A stretch of 64,000 nt of DNA from Panicum virgatum (taxonomy: Eukaryota > Streptophyta > Magnoliopsida > Poales > Poaceae). Shown here one piece after another: positions 1-12,534 of the stretch (the stretch's first letter is position 1; each line of letters begins with the position of its first letter). The DNA lies in assembly GCF_016808335.1 (NCBI RefSeq), contig NC_053147.1, positions 14,866,913 through 14,930,912 of the forward strand, in the 5' to 3' direction. A model generated the notes under the pieces. That model was not told where the DNA came from, searched no databases, and saw nothing but the letters and a program-made list of their open reading frames with translations. Position numbers and translations under genes: made by a program.

Positions 1-527
1 CGAGCACGTTCCTCCATTTGGGAAAGGAGGATCTGAGTCTGTGCAGAGGGCTTAGGGGGCGCCGTGGTGACTACACCGGAAGTGAGGGGATGGCTACTCG
101 ATTTGATATTACCTCGAAAAAAGGCCCGAGCAGTATCAACCCAAACCGACGGGTTTCGGTAGTCTGCCACCAGATCCCGCAAGCAAACGTCGAGGTGTTC
201 GACGTCGCGCCCGTGCTGCAGTAGTCTCCACTCCACTCGCCGATGAAATCCCAGAAACGAGGAATTCCGCGACGAGAACGACCGATCCCCAACAACTAAA
301 CCCTAAGCGGCGCGATAGTGACTGGTCAACGGCGCCGGAACGGCTAACCGTTGATTTGCGGTGGCCGCCGTCGACTCAAGGTCGGTAGGCGGGGCGTGGA
401 CGCCGGAGTCGAAGTGATTTGCGGCTGAGCAACTCGAAATCGCCGGAAAAGTGGCGGCGGCGAGACGGGATCGAACGAGGTAGTACACGAGCGGTTGCGC
501 GCCGAGGACGCTGAATCTGATACCACT
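1..527 (-). mobile_element. 5' internal part of a truncated LTR retrotransposon (cut by window edge)
   Basis: Read on the minus strand, this segment directly follows a 239 bp LTR. It begins with a primer-binding site TGGTATCAGA (complement of 516-525), two bases after the LTR end, which matches the 3' end of initiator methionine tRNA as in most Ty1/copia and many Ty3/gypsy elements. The rest is GC-rich leader or start of gag. I recognise no gag or pol motif in the part that is visible. The short LTR fits copia better than gypsy, but the lineage cannot be assigned without the internal region, which lies left of the window. Confidence 0.65.
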
Positions 528-766
528 TGTGACACCCGTGGCTACCGATCGATCGACAGCGTGAGAAGATCAACAAGAGCACACGATTCGGGTTCGATCT
601 GAGGAGGGCGATGAACCCTGGCACCCAAGAACGGAGGTTTCTATTATCAGATTTTGGAATAATCCGTCTCCACGCGAGATCCCCATACATAACGCCCCCG
701 TGGGGATTACAGCATTACTGACGGCTGGACCCTACCGGTCAGCGAGATAACAATTATAATGTAACA
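528..766 (-). repeat. 5' LTR (239 bp) of the truncated retrotransposon
   Basis: On the minus strand the LTR begins TGTTACATTATAATTG at 766 and ends GGGTGTCACA at 528, so it has the canonical TG...CA ends, and the PBS follows directly. The U3 end points at the OM47-like gene, whose ATG is only 115 bp away, so the two transcription units are divergent. The target duplication cannot be checked because the other LTR lies outside the window. Confidence 0.7.
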
Positions 767-881
767 GGTAATATCTAGTTGACGCTTTCCCCTTGGCTTG
801 ACGCCCCGGGCATGACAGTAGGAGGGGACAGGAGTGAGAAGCGCCGCAGCACCGCCGTAGAATCCGTGAGCCGAGGACGAG

Positions 882-3800
882 ATGGGTATATTCTTCAGCA
901 AGGCGGAGCCGCCGCCGCCTATGGTGCTGGTGCCGCCGCTCTTCGACTACCCTCCGCTCGCCGCCCGCACCAGGTTCGCCGCCTGCCCCCTCCCGTTCCT
1001 CTAGGCCCCTCTAGTTCATGTCAGGAGCAGGGAAGCTAATTGTTAAACCCACTTCGCACAAACCCTCTCGGTTGATGATTCAGCCGTAGACGTACGCGCT
1101 ACATAGTGCTGGTCTAAACGGTTGAATCGCCTTGATTAATCATGCCTGTTAGTCAATTGTCCTTGATCGCGCGCATAGGGTGAAATGGAACTGTGTATCG
1201 GTGAAATGCGTCAGATCGTCAGCATCAGTTTGGCTGTTCGGTTGTGCATCTCAATTCTGTAGCTTATCCTTGGGGCACGCACATCTCTGACAGAATTTCA
1301 TGCGATACCTTTTTTATGCATACCTTTAAGGTTAATTCTAATCCTCCTGGAAGGATGAAATATAGCTACATTGCACTTAGAGCATCTCCAAGAGCTTCTT
1401 CAAATTATATTAGGTAAATTCTATTTAGCTAACTATTTAGCTAACCATTTAGCTATCAAAAGAGAGTAAAATCCAATAGCTTCTCTATCCACCCCTCCTC
1501 CACTAGCCTCCAGCCGTGCGCTGGATGCCGCCGGCCGCCGCGACCTCCCCGTGCAGTGGACGCCGCCGGCCGCCATGACCTCCCCGTGCAGGCCGCATGT
1601 GCGTGAGGGCCCTGCAGGAGCTGCTGTGCGCCGACCGCCGTGACCTCCCTGCGCTGGACGCATGTGCGCGAGGTCCCTGCAAGAGCTGTCATGCGCTGGA
1701 GCCGGTCGTCGCGACTTCTCTGCGCCGCTTCATCCTCGCCTCGCCTCTATGCGGTCCGCGCCGCCCGCCTCGCTGCTGTCGAGCAAGAAGCGCATGCTCC
1801 TGCCGTCGCCGTCGCTCGGTACAAGAAGGAGCACATTCGAGGTGCTGCTCGGCGTGAGTTTCCTGAACCCTGCCGGACTTGGGCAGGGTGCTCGAGCCGC
1901 CATGATGCGGCCGGGCGCCGCCGGCACCGAAGAAGTGAACGCCCGAGCCCATCGTGCTCGACGCCGCCGTCCGCCGCACTAGCTCCGAGGGACCATGGCA
2001 CCTGCGCGGGAAGCGGGCAAGGATATGGCGAGCTCGTGGCCGGCACCTGCTGCGGTCCGCCAGCGGGCGTGAGCTCCGCCGCCGCGGGTGAGCTTTGCCG
2101 GCGCGGGCGCGAGCTCCCGCTGCACGGCCGGATGGGCAGACCTAGGACCTGCCTCGCCGCGCGGAGCTCTGGCCCAGCCGCGCCGCTCCGCCCTCGCCGC
2201 GCCGCCGAGGAGCTCGGGACCGCTGCGACGCTGTAGATCTCACCCTGCCGCGCCGGACCACGGTGCCACCGCAAAAGCTTTGGCCCTGCCACGCCGCCAC
2301 GGACCGCCGTGCCACCGCTGTGCCGGACCGCCGCGCCGCCGATTCGGCCGCCGCCGCCGACGTCGGAGGGAGCTCGGAGCTCGGGCTGAGGGGTGGGTCG
2401 AGGCAGATACCGAACGGAGCGGGGTGTGCATTTTTGCCTTCCGGGAGATCGGGAATGACTAATGGGATAGCTAATGGGGATATTTGCATAAACTGTTGGA
2501 TCCAGTTTTTGTAGGGTTTTCTTTTTTTTTTTACCTAACCAAATCCATTTGCATAAGCTCTTGGAGTTGCTCTTATGTTAGCCTTGACCCTTCATTGTGC
2601 TTTACTGAAGCAGTGCTGGTCTTGAACATGCAGGATGGCGGTGCCGGCGTATGAGTTAATGTTTGGGAAACTTTCTCTGCACAACCTGTTTGAGGACTAC
2701 TTCGATCAAGCTGGGAATATGACCTCAAGGATCATGTTGAAGCCGCTGGAAGATCCTCATGTTGATTTGATTGCTACTGTATCCTTTCAAACATTGCCTG
2801 TCATGTCTGCTAAACCTTGTGTTTCTGAACCCTTTCAATAGCACAGTACCTGTCTATTCATGATATAATCGATGCTCAGTGGATCGCCAACTGATCCCTA
2901 TTACCACCTTTATTTTCTATTACTGTTTCATTCTGGTAGCATTTTTGGATGCAGTTTTGAAGAATGGTTATAGCTGTTGCAATTGGAAACTTAAGATATT
3001 TCTTTCCAGTCACATTCATCTTTTTAAAGATTTTTGGTTAAGTTACAAATTTTTTTTGCTTTCCTTAATTTCGTTAGGTGTCTGCTGCTGCTGATCAAAA
3101 TAGTGGAACAGAAGTAAAAGGAGATGCTCTATTTCGCTGGCAGAAGTGCATATTCATAACTTCTAAACTTTTCATATTTGCCCAACATTTTTTTTACTTA
3201 CAAAAACACCTCTCTTAATTTTTTTAGAGAACTTTATGATCCTCACACCTTTGTGGACCTTCTTGTGTCAACTTCAAATCCGTAAGCACTTTCCTGCTCA
3301 ATGGACTATAATAATGCTGGTCTTTATTATTGAAAAAAACGTGGATAATGTCGTTTGCGGGTCCTCCCTTTTGTGCAGCTTGCTGCAGCTGAGATCATGT
3401 GCGTATGATCCAAAGTATCGTATTGGTGCCTTTGGAACATTACCTTTGCTAATGGGAAACAGGTAGACTGCATATAATGCACAATGATGTTAAATAGTTT
3501 TCCAGATACTTTTGTGTTGTTTTTCATGTCCAATCTTAGATATTATATTGTTTCTTTCTGTTAATATGGTTAGGAGTGAGGGAATTATATTCATCATTTT
3601 TGCAGGGTGCGTTCAGAAGATTATGGGGTCATGGGTGTAAGATATGGTTCAGAGAATCTATCAGTTGGGGCATCCTTTGTTCCAATTCCTTGTATAGATC
3701 TATCTACTACTGAAATACCTCTTTCATTTTCCCTTTATTTGTTGGTCGTTCGCTTACCCCGACTTGCTTGGGATTAGCTGCCTATGTTACTGTTGTTTAT

Positions 3801-6800
3801 TGAATTGTGATTACAAATGATATTGAACAAGTAGACGCACCTCCTTAGTTTTGAATGAATTTAATGGTTTGGCTTGCTTCCTAATAATATTCATGTCATG
3901 ATGATAATTCTTTTCTTTGCAGTATCCAGTGAGGTACCCTCTGGTGCATGGTTGGTTGGGAGAAAAGGGAGTTTAACTGCAGGAGTACAGTACAAACCAC
4001 TAAGTGAGTGTCACCAGTCAAAACGGTCTAAGGTTCTCTTTTTTAATTGGATGTGGCTCTCTTAAAAGTTATTTGATGCTCTGCATTTTCATCTTACCCA
4101 CCCTTAAAAGGACCATCGTAGTGTGTGTAAGCTGCAGCTTTCTTTTGGTATTGATATGCAACAACAAAAATAACAACACCTTTTATTCCCAATAAAGTTG
4201 GCATTGAACCGCGTGAAGATTTATAATACTTCAAAACTCTTTACAATTTCTATTTCTATTTGATTTCCCAACATTTTAAATAGACTAACCACTTGTTTGG
4301 GACTAGGAGCCTTTGTTGTTGTAGTCGTCATTGTTGAATTCCAATGTTTTGTGGAGATGCTGTCCTTCTTACATGATTTGTACAATAGGCATACGCTGTC
4401 CTGACGATCATCTGCGTTTCCTGCTAGCAGATAAACACGTGTAGATGTTGATGTTTTGAGCCTTCTTTTTCCTGCTAACTCTTATTCTCTATCCTGTCCA
4501 TTCTGCAAATAGGTGGGAGCAAACACCCTATGCCATTTACAGAATTGGAGAACTGGAATTGTGCAATCAGTTATGGTGTTGGCTCAACTAGCCCGCTCAG
4601 CCCTTCGTTCATTTTCTCCCTAGAGCTTGCCAGAAGTACACAGGTTTGCTTCAATTTTACATGTATTTCTGTAAGAAAGCGTTTGCATTTTATTAGTTTG
4701 CAATTGCTACGATCTTTTGATAAGGCTATAAACTATATACTGCCTCTAATGGAGTAAAGGATATTTTTTTGCATGGATCAATATATAAATTTGCTAGGTG
4801 CCTAGGTAGCTGTATACTCATACTGGTGATTTATGTAAGAACATTATTATTGCATTGGATGATTAGAAACATTGATTCTCTTATTCTTGAAATATTATAT
4901 GTAACTCTGTGTTTATACTTTACACACAATAATATATGTACACACGAGTTCCATGTGAAATATATTCCAAAATCTCGAGAATAAGGTTTTGACCTGTTAT
5001 ATCCCTCCTTGATCTTACGCCCTGCTAATCTATGTACACAAGGTGGTTAGAGTTGAACTAGCATTCTGAAGCGAAGGGTGCATAAAAAAGTAGCTGTGCT
5101 TATTCGTAAAGTTTATAGATTTTCACCTAGGTGCCAAAGAGTCCTGGATGGATATGTGTTTTTTCATTCTTTTGTGCAGGGTGCAAATGGTGAACCATTA
5201 TTTTTAAAAACTAGTATTAGTTATTTATGGTCCGTAACATTGGGATTGCAATGCTGGCATAAATTAAGCAGCTCCAAATGATGCTAGCTAAAGAGATTCC
5301 TTTGTCTAAGGAGTGCTTGGCTTCATCAATTTTTCTCTCTCATTTGCAGTGACATTCTGTTTCCTTAATGTGCAGCTGATCGCATCATTCTATCAGCACC
5401 TGGTTGTTCAAAGAAGGGTAAGGGCAGTTCCCTGTCATTATATATTCGCAAAGAGTTCTTGTCCTTTCTCATTACTGCAAGTCTGTGACTGCAGTTGAGA
5501 TTCAGGTTACATATGTCTGTGTTGTTAATGTGAAGTCCACATCCACCAATATTCAACTCGAGCTGAACATGGTTGTTGTTCCATGCCATTGGTTAATTCT
5601 ATTTAAACCAATCCATGTCATCAAAGATAGTCTTTATGCTCATCGTACTCCTTTTTATTAGCGGGGAATATAGATTGGCTTCCGTTTTTTTCCCTGATTG
5701 TGCTCATAGGAGGAAGTTTTCCTGATAAGAGCTAATCTGTTTTTATTATTTTAATTATGGTTTAGATTACTTTCAATACTAGAGTTTCCAAATTTGAGAT
5801 TTGTTGTGAGTATGCACGGCTTGTGTCTACCAGGTAAAAAATCCTTTTGAAGATGATCAGGTTGTTGGTATTACAAACTACATCGATTTTGGACTTGAGT
5901 TGGCTGCCAGGTAAGCTTTCATGGAGGAACGTTACTCTGTTTCACATCAACCCAAGTGGCTAACGACATATTCATACTGTCTGCAGGGTTGATAAAGATA
6001 AAGCAACTGAGGATGGCAGTTCTTTGTTTCAGTTGGGTGCAAGTTGGCAGGCTAACAAAAACTTCCTACTGAAGGTTAAATAGATGAATTTATCAGTTAG
6101 GTCTTTAGAGAGGATGGGCAACACATTCCCACCTGCACCATTAGGATAGTTCACCCTATCATTTTATTTTTTTGTATCATCCACAAATCAAACCCAGCCT
6201 ATGGACAAGTAATGCATTCCCACCTCACGCTGCACCATGTGCACATCTGAACTCAACAATTTAAGATGTTCCTGTATCTTCCAAAACTCAAATCCAGCCA
6301 ATAGACAAGTGTGTTTTCCGTATCTTCCTCCATAGATGTAGCTTACCTTTTTACTATCCTCCTTCACCCTTTTTTGGAATTTTGGAAGTCTTTGAGGTGA
6401 AATAAGTATGTGGTGGATTAGAAGTTGCGAACACATTGGGCACGACCTTGTCTTTAGATTTCCTTATTACTTCATTTGTTTTGATGTTCATTGGTCTTGA
6501 CAGGGAAAGCTTGGTCCCTCGAAGTCTTCTATAGCTCTGGCATTCAAATCATGGTGGAGACCATCGTTTACATTTAGTGTCACAGGTGTGCAGGCCTTTG
6601 TGACCTTTATCTCTTGCAAAGCAAAAACATCCATTTACACCCAGATCCATTAATACTGCTTGAGTGAAGGACCTTTTCAGTTCCTTTGATTAATTTTGCT
6701 GTATGTTTTGGAAGTGATGAACTGTCGAACTGATGATATCATCATCGCCTCTTTTACAGTTTTTTACTTTGCATTGAGAACTTGAAGTTTCGAACATAAC

Positions 6801-7425
6801 TTACCCAGCTGTAAATAAATGCTGATCTAAGCACAATGAGCAGTTCAAAACTTCATACATGTTAACATGTAATCTGGAAAACATTGCTTTATTTGCTTAC
6901 TATTATTATGGTAATTGATTATAGTTTACACTATTTTCAAATTTGTATTCATTGTACTCCAGTGAAGTAGAAAAACCTTACAGAACATGAAGAAAGTCTA
7001 ATTCTGGGGTTTGCAATTTATGAATGAAATCACTCTCCTTTTGGGTACATTGACTCCCTGTTTTCTGTTTTATAGCTGTGAATGATCTTCAAAAGGGCAC
7101 AACATCATATGGACTTGGCCTTCGAGTAGAGGATCTTAGACAAGCCAGGTTCTGTTATTTTTGTTCTTTGATCAGATCGTATTCTTTTACTTTTATTAAT
7201 TTCAGCAGTTCTGAGTACATTTGGCTCATGAATGAATGAATATTTACGAAATGCAGTTACCAACGAGCTGATCCAAACTATGTTATGCTGACACCAAACA
7301 AGGAGCACTTGGCACCAGGTGTTTTGCGCGAGTATGGGAAGCGGCCCATGTTCCAGACGCAGATTGATTCTGGCAACTATGATCATTTACCAACAGAGCT
7401 GAAGCCTATCGGCAGGATATTCTAA
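882..7425 (+). CDS. OM47: VDAC/porin-like mitochondrial outer membrane beta-barrel protein, OM47 type
   Basis: I read 14 coding exons: 882-973, 2634-2778, 3078-3145, 3228-3281, 3379-3462, 3606-3691, 3923-4003, 4513-4643, 5376-5417, 5834-5910, 5987-6074, 6504-6585, 7076-7148, 7257-7425. All junctions are GT-AG and phases agree. The total is 1272 nt, giving 423 aa, about 47 kDa. The N-terminus has a short proline-rich stretch (PPPPMVLVPPLFDYPPLAAR) and then alternating hydrophobic/polar segments expected of a eukaryotic-porin beta-barrel. From family knowledge, this matches the plant protein OM47, a VDAC relative in the mitochondrial outer membrane that has been linked to chlorophyll loss in senescing leaves. 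The start is the first ATG of the conserved N-terminus. Intron 1 carries a transposon and the promoter is crowded by another. The exon frame appears intact. The OM47 identity is from memory of the family; the exon structure is seen directly. Confidence 0.8.
1380..2572. mobile_element. Non-autonomous PIF/Harbinger-like element with GC-rich cargo, in OM47 intron 1
   Basis: The ends are inverted repeats: GAGCATCTCCAAGAGCTT at the left and the complement of GAGCAACTCCAAGAGCTT at the right. They are flanked by TTA at 1377-1379 and 2573-2575. A three-base TTA duplication is the Harbinger signature. The subterminal 100 bp on each side is AT-rich. The core, about 1500-2410, is very GC-rich with long overlapping open frames on both strands. 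No transposase is visible. The core could be captured genic sequence (a Pack-type element), but I recognise no protein in it. Confidence 0.7.
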
Positions 7426-9260
7426 CTGCAGGCTGTTCCTGGTCATCTATCGCTAGGAGGTTTTTCAGCAAGGACTACATCAGCAAAGTTTTGTGATTCG
7501 TATCCGTCTTAATCCTTGACAAGCTATGCTGTAATCATATGGAATTCCACAGAGCGAAGGCAATCCACCTGCGACGACGCCACTTTGGAGCATGTTACAT
7601 TGATTTCTGAGCTGATGTCGTCGTGATAGCTGCATAACCTTTTTGAAACACGAGATGAATCCGACGCTCGCGTTGCATTATATTTGGACGGGCAATGATC
7701 CATGATGTGATGCAATACACAGAAATTACACAGCTCGTCGTAAAATCCTTATCCAGATATCGTCGGATTGTCATCCACTTGATGTATGCGCTCTGTCGAT
7801 GTCAAAGTTTTATCTCTTCGAGGTCAGGGACAAGTTAAGCCCACAGCACATACGCGGCAGTCTTGAAGTGACAGCGGGATTCTATTCTATTCTGAAAGCA
7901 AATCTCGCAGAAGTCAAGCAGCAGGCCTCAAGGCTCAGCGTCGCACTGGCCGGTGCCGGTTTCTTCCACACTTCACCACCAAACGTCACGAGGTCACACA
8001 AGCTGAGCGGCGCACAATTTCTCAATGCCGACAGAGTAGCTGACACTAGCAGTTTGAGCATCTTACTACGCCAATCACGTAGGCAAAAGGCAAGGAAAAC
8101 ACATCGGATGTGGATGTCAAGCGATAACAAGGAGAGCCGAGGCTCACAAGAAACGTTATCCGCAGCCGTTTGCGAACCCGTGAGCGGGAGGCAGCGGAAA
8201 TCTTTGGGTATCCAGAGGCCCTGGCCATCCGCCAAAAGTGTGAAATAGATCGGGACTGGAATATCACGCATGGCTGATAATTTGGCTGTTCGCTTGTTTT
8301 CCAACAAAGACACGAGGGACAAGGTTCTCTACAGTACCGCGACTCCGCGAGGCACTGAGAGTCGCATGATCTAGCGTTTGGATTGGCCTTGGCCTTGGCT
8401 TGCCGGTCCGTGGTAAATGGTTTGAGTTTAAGGCCGATGCTGAATGCATGGAGAACACAGGCGTTCATTGGCGGATCATCCAGAATAATTATTAGGACGG
8501 ATTTTCTTCTACTCTAAACAACTTTAATCTCTTCTAGTGTATTCATGTCAAAAAATTATAGAGAAGGTTTAGGAAGGATTCTATGGAGCCACCGTTAGAT
8601 CCGCCTCTATAGGCATGACTGTAAGGTAATTCAGTTTTTTAAAAAGGAATGAACGGTAACTTTCTACATATAAATTATTCTTATGTGAATATACAAACAT
8701 ACGTACACCATGACCATGGAACAATAGTCCGAGAACCCACTGCAGCAGTCAATCAAGACGTCTTTGCTTACACGTGTAGTCAAAGACTGAGCGGTTTTTA
8801 CTGCACATTCTTGATACGCAGAATTGCAGAAACCACCAGCCTGCCATCTAGCCCACGCCGTACGCCGGCCTCCCCCGGTCCCCACCTCCCTGGAACCGCG
8901 CCGCGTATACATATACGCCGCGCCGCGCCCCAACCGCCGCCGCCCGATCGAGCCGCTCCGGCGAGCGCAGCCCACGGCATTCCCGATCCGAAAAACCAGC
9001 AGAAAACCCAACCCCACGCTGGGCCCCTCGAGCCCACCCGTCCGCTTCCGCTGCCTCGGCACTCGGCAGGCAGGCAGCCCATGTGCTCAGATCAGCTCAC
9101 ATGCCTGCCGCTCCCACGCCTCGCCGCCGCCACCCTTCCCCCTCCTTCCTAGCCACCTCATCGCTAGCCTAACCGCGGGAGCCACCGCACCACACGCCAT
9201 CAGTCCATCACACCGAGCCGCACGGTCGAGTCGTGAGGCGATCAGGCGAAGCGGCACGCG
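7426..9260. other. OM47-like 3' UTR, intergenic DNA and kinase promoter/5' UTR
   Basis: The first few hundred bases should be the 3' UTR of the porin-like gene. From about 8820 to 9260 the sequence turns C-rich and GC-rich, typical of a grass promoter and 5' UTR. It leads to the kinase ATG at 9261 and contains an ACGTG core at about 8774. No coding sequence is convincing here: the open frames at 7799-8322 overlap on both strands without recognisable motifs. Confidence 0.5.
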
Positions 9261-12200
9261 ATGAAGGAGGGGGGTGGCGGCGGCGGCGGCGGCGGAGGAG
9301 GAGGAGGAGGTGACGGGGGGTTCGTCCGGGCGGACCAGATCGACCTCAAGAGCCTGGACGAGCAGCTGGAGCGCCACCTCAGCCGCGCCTGGACCATGGA
9401 GAAGCGCAAGGAGGAGGCCTCCGCCGGCGCCAACCAGCGCGGCGTCGGCGGGAGGCAGCACTCGCTCCGCCCCCGGAGGGAGGACTGGGAGATCGACCCC
9501 GCCAAGCTCGTCGTCAAGGGCGTCATCGCCCGCGGCACCTTCGGCACCGTCCACCGCGGCATCTACGACGGCCACGACGTCGCAGGTACCAACTTTGCGT
9601 GCCGCGGAGATCGCTGTGCCCAGCTGCCAATGCGGCGCCCCATGGGGACCGGCGGCCGGCGGAGGCAGCAGCTGGTCGCTGTTTGCTTACCCGAAGCGCC
9701 TCCTTTTTCTTGCCTCTTTTGGCAAATTGCGGGAGTTGATGCCGCTACTTTTTTGGCGGGCATCCCGTGGTGCTATGCTCTGCTTTCGCGTGACATCAGT
9801 TGGATAGGGCGGCTTTTGGTCACTCATGTGAATCGGGACCATCAATCAGGTAGTCGTGATTCTTGTGATCGCTGCTAGTGTTTTGAGACCAGGGGAAAGG
9901 AAATGCGGCAGTTGTTGGATGCAAAGCTGCTTTAGGGGTTCCACAGAGGCAAAAAGAGCTAAAGATGACCACCTTTCAGTAGGGTCGAATGCAATCTAGA
10001 TTTTGTAACCAGATTTAGAGTATCTAGCATGATAATGATTGTTGATCCATCCTACTTGCATACTATATCACAGTACATGTTATTCTGCTTTTATGGATTG
10101 CATGTCCTGTTATACTCCATGACAGTATGCCCCCCACGCTTGTCAGAAAGCACTCTCTCGTTCCTCCTGGCTTGGGTATGGGCTTCAGTTCCATAGTTTG
10201 GCACGCTGTTATTTGGTCAAAAATTTGATACCAAAAGAATATGCTTGATAGGGGAATATTGAGTTTCTACAGCCAATTCAAAAAGAAAATATCGCTATTA
10301 AATATGTCAACTTTGGCTTGGATATTAGAACACAACTGGGCCATGGATAACAGAACACAAAGTACCTTCCTGGAGATTCGTACACCTACTACCTATAATT
10401 CTCAAACTCAAGTGTTTTTGTTTTAGGTTGCCATTGTTATTGATGTATAAATTATTGTTAACAAGATCCAACCTAATAGGAACTAGGTGTTTTTTCATTA
10501 TGAAGATGTGCAGATTATTGTTATAACTTACAACTTTTACTTTTTTATGTGACATTTTGACTGCGTTGTTTCCCAGTGAAATTGCTTGATTGGGGTGAGG
10601 ATGGTCATAGGTCAGAACAAGATATTGCAGCACTAAGAGCCGCATTTTCACAGGAGGTCTCTGTTTGGCATAAGCTTGACCATCCAAATGTAACTAAGGT
10701 ACTGCTTGGTTATATTACATCTGCTGCTGTAATAACATTGGCATGCATTTATTTAGTCCATATTTGGTGGTATTAGAAGAAATGGTGACAAATTGAAATT
10801 GATCTTCAGTGTCATATCGCAAGTTACTGGCCATATTTGTCTTATTTGTCTAGATTGCACATTGAGTTCATTACATCAATACATTTGGTTTTCTGTCTTA
10901 TTGATGTAACATCCTTAACTGTATATCAAATGAAGGAAGAGGCCACAATGATCAGTAGTATTCTGATAGCAACCTTATTTCTTTCTTTACTCGTGCAATA
11001 TATCCACATCAAAACAGAACAGCATGCTTAATTTAGTAACCAATCATCCATGACTGAACTGTAGTTTAGTAAGCCAAACTAGCAGCTTCCTGAAGGTTGT
11101 GCTATTATACATCCACAATTACTTTTTCTCTAGTCACAATAAACATGAAGAAAAACTCAATGATTATGTGCTGGGAATTGGTATAAAAACTTTTATTTTA
11201 GAAAGGAGCTGGAATGAAAATTTGAAAATGAAGATTTTAGCTGGGTATATGATTGTTCATTTGTGCTACTATTAGGGAAACAGCGGGTGACTGCGTACTG
11301 TGGGGCCACAAAGTTTACTAGGTTCATATTTCTCAGTTATATGTTTCCTTATCAGCTAGCGTACCAACAGCTTGAATATTCCTGACCAGTTTATTGGAGC
11401 GATAATGGGCGCAAGGGATCTGAATATTCAGACAGAAAATGGACACATCGGCATGCCAACTAATATATGCTGCGTTGTTGTGGAGTATCTTGCTGGAGGT
11501 GCACTAAAATCATTTCTGATAAAGAACCGAAGAAGGAAGTTAGCTTTTAAGGTTGTTGTCCAAATTGCTCTTGACCTTGCCAGGGGGTAAGTATTCTACT
11601 GGATTCTTCTCTTTCTTTCTTCAGATTCTTTTTTACATTCTTTTACCCTTCAAACGTTGATTTGGTTGAGTATTGAGTTTGATTAGGTTAAGCTATCTTC
11701 ACTCAAAGAAGATTGTGCACCGTGATGTGAAGACTGAAAATATGCTTCTTGACAAAACAAGAACTGTGAAAATTGCTGATTTTGGTGTTGCTCGTCTTGA
11801 AGCTTCTAATCCCAGTGATATGACCGGCGAAACTGGAACACTTGGTTACATGGCACCTGAGGTATCTTTTCTGTAGCAACTACTGTTTATATCCTCAGAG
11901 TTGCTCTTTTGATTCCATTTTAGCATAATAAACTAATAAAATACCATTCTTGCATCAAGTAGTTGTATGTCTGTCAGACGCAGAAAGCACATCCCTTGTT
12001 TATGCCTACTTGCGTATTAGTATGTGCCTTATATTGGCATCTGATGTCTTGCATATTAGTATGTGTCTTACATTGGCATCTGATTTGCAGGTTCTTAATG
12101 GCAATCCTTATAACAGGAAATGTGATGTCTATAGCTTTGGAATATGTTTATGGGAGATATACTGCTGTGATATGCCATATCCAGATTTGAGCTTCTCAGA

Positions 12201-12534
12201 GGTCACGTCTGCTGTTGTTCGACAGGTAAAAAAACAACATATTCCTAGCATGCCTCTTTCATACTTACATTTGTAGCTGCTGAATTCTGAGCAAGGGGAC
12301 AATATAATATCACTTGGTGAACAGAACTTGAGGCCCGAGATACCGCGCTGCTGTCCAAGTTCTTTAGCAAACGTGATGAAGCGTTGCTGGGACGCAAACC
12401 CCGACAAGCGACCTGAGATGGCTGAGGTGGTGTCTATGTTGGAGGCGATCGACACATCAAAGGGTGGAGGCATGATTCCCGTCGATCAGCGGCCAGGATG
12501 CCTTGCGTGCTTCCGTCAGTTCAGAGGTCCGTGA
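9261..12534 (+). CDS. Raf-like (TKL) serine/threonine protein kinase, group C MAPKKK
   Basis: I read six exons with GT-AG introns: 9261-9585, 10577-10698, 11390-11586, 11687-11861, 12091-12225, 12325-12534. The 1164 nt encode 387 aa. The N-terminus has a 14-glycine run, then a basic linker. The kinase domain starts near residue 80. It has the glycine-rich loop [11 protein letters not shown], lysine in DVAVK (K110), catalytic HRDVKTEN (D228), DFG (246-248) and GYMAPE (E273). All invariant residues are present, so it should be active. The motif set and the short tail after the domain match cytosolic group C Raf-like kinases of the MRK1/ATN1 type; no membrane segment is visible. Substrate and pathway cannot be read from sequence. 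The start is the only ATG before the Gly run in the GC-rich first exon. Confidence 0.9.
9273..9312 (+). repeat. GGC/GGA trinucleotide microsatellite coding for poly-glycine
   Basis: The tract of GGC then GGA repeats lies just after the kinase start codon and encodes 14 consecutive glycines. It is likely to vary in length between alleles without changing frame. Confidence 0.85.
12015..12090 (+). repeat. Tandem duplication of the intron 4 splice-acceptor region
   Basis: Units 12015-12053 and 12054-12090 are near-identical copies of a sequence beginning TATTAGTATGTG and containing TTGGCATCTGAT. Only the second ends in TTTGCAG, the acceptor for kinase exon 5. The first copy ends in CTTGCA and lacks the final AG G. 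Confidence 0.8.

Noticed and set aside
1433..2489. Many long overlapping open frames on both strands in OM47 intron 1
   Set aside because: The region is extremely GC-rich, where stops are rare by chance. No frame has a recognisable motif and the frames overlap on both strands inside a transposon.
7799..8322. Open frames of about 145 codons on both strands downstream of OM47
   Set aside because: No motif, opposing overlapping frames, and no splice or context support; probably chance.
8472..8613. Possible small inverted-repeat element (GGCGGATC ... GATCCGCC)
   Set aside because: Only eight paired bases and no clear target duplication; too weak to call a MITE.
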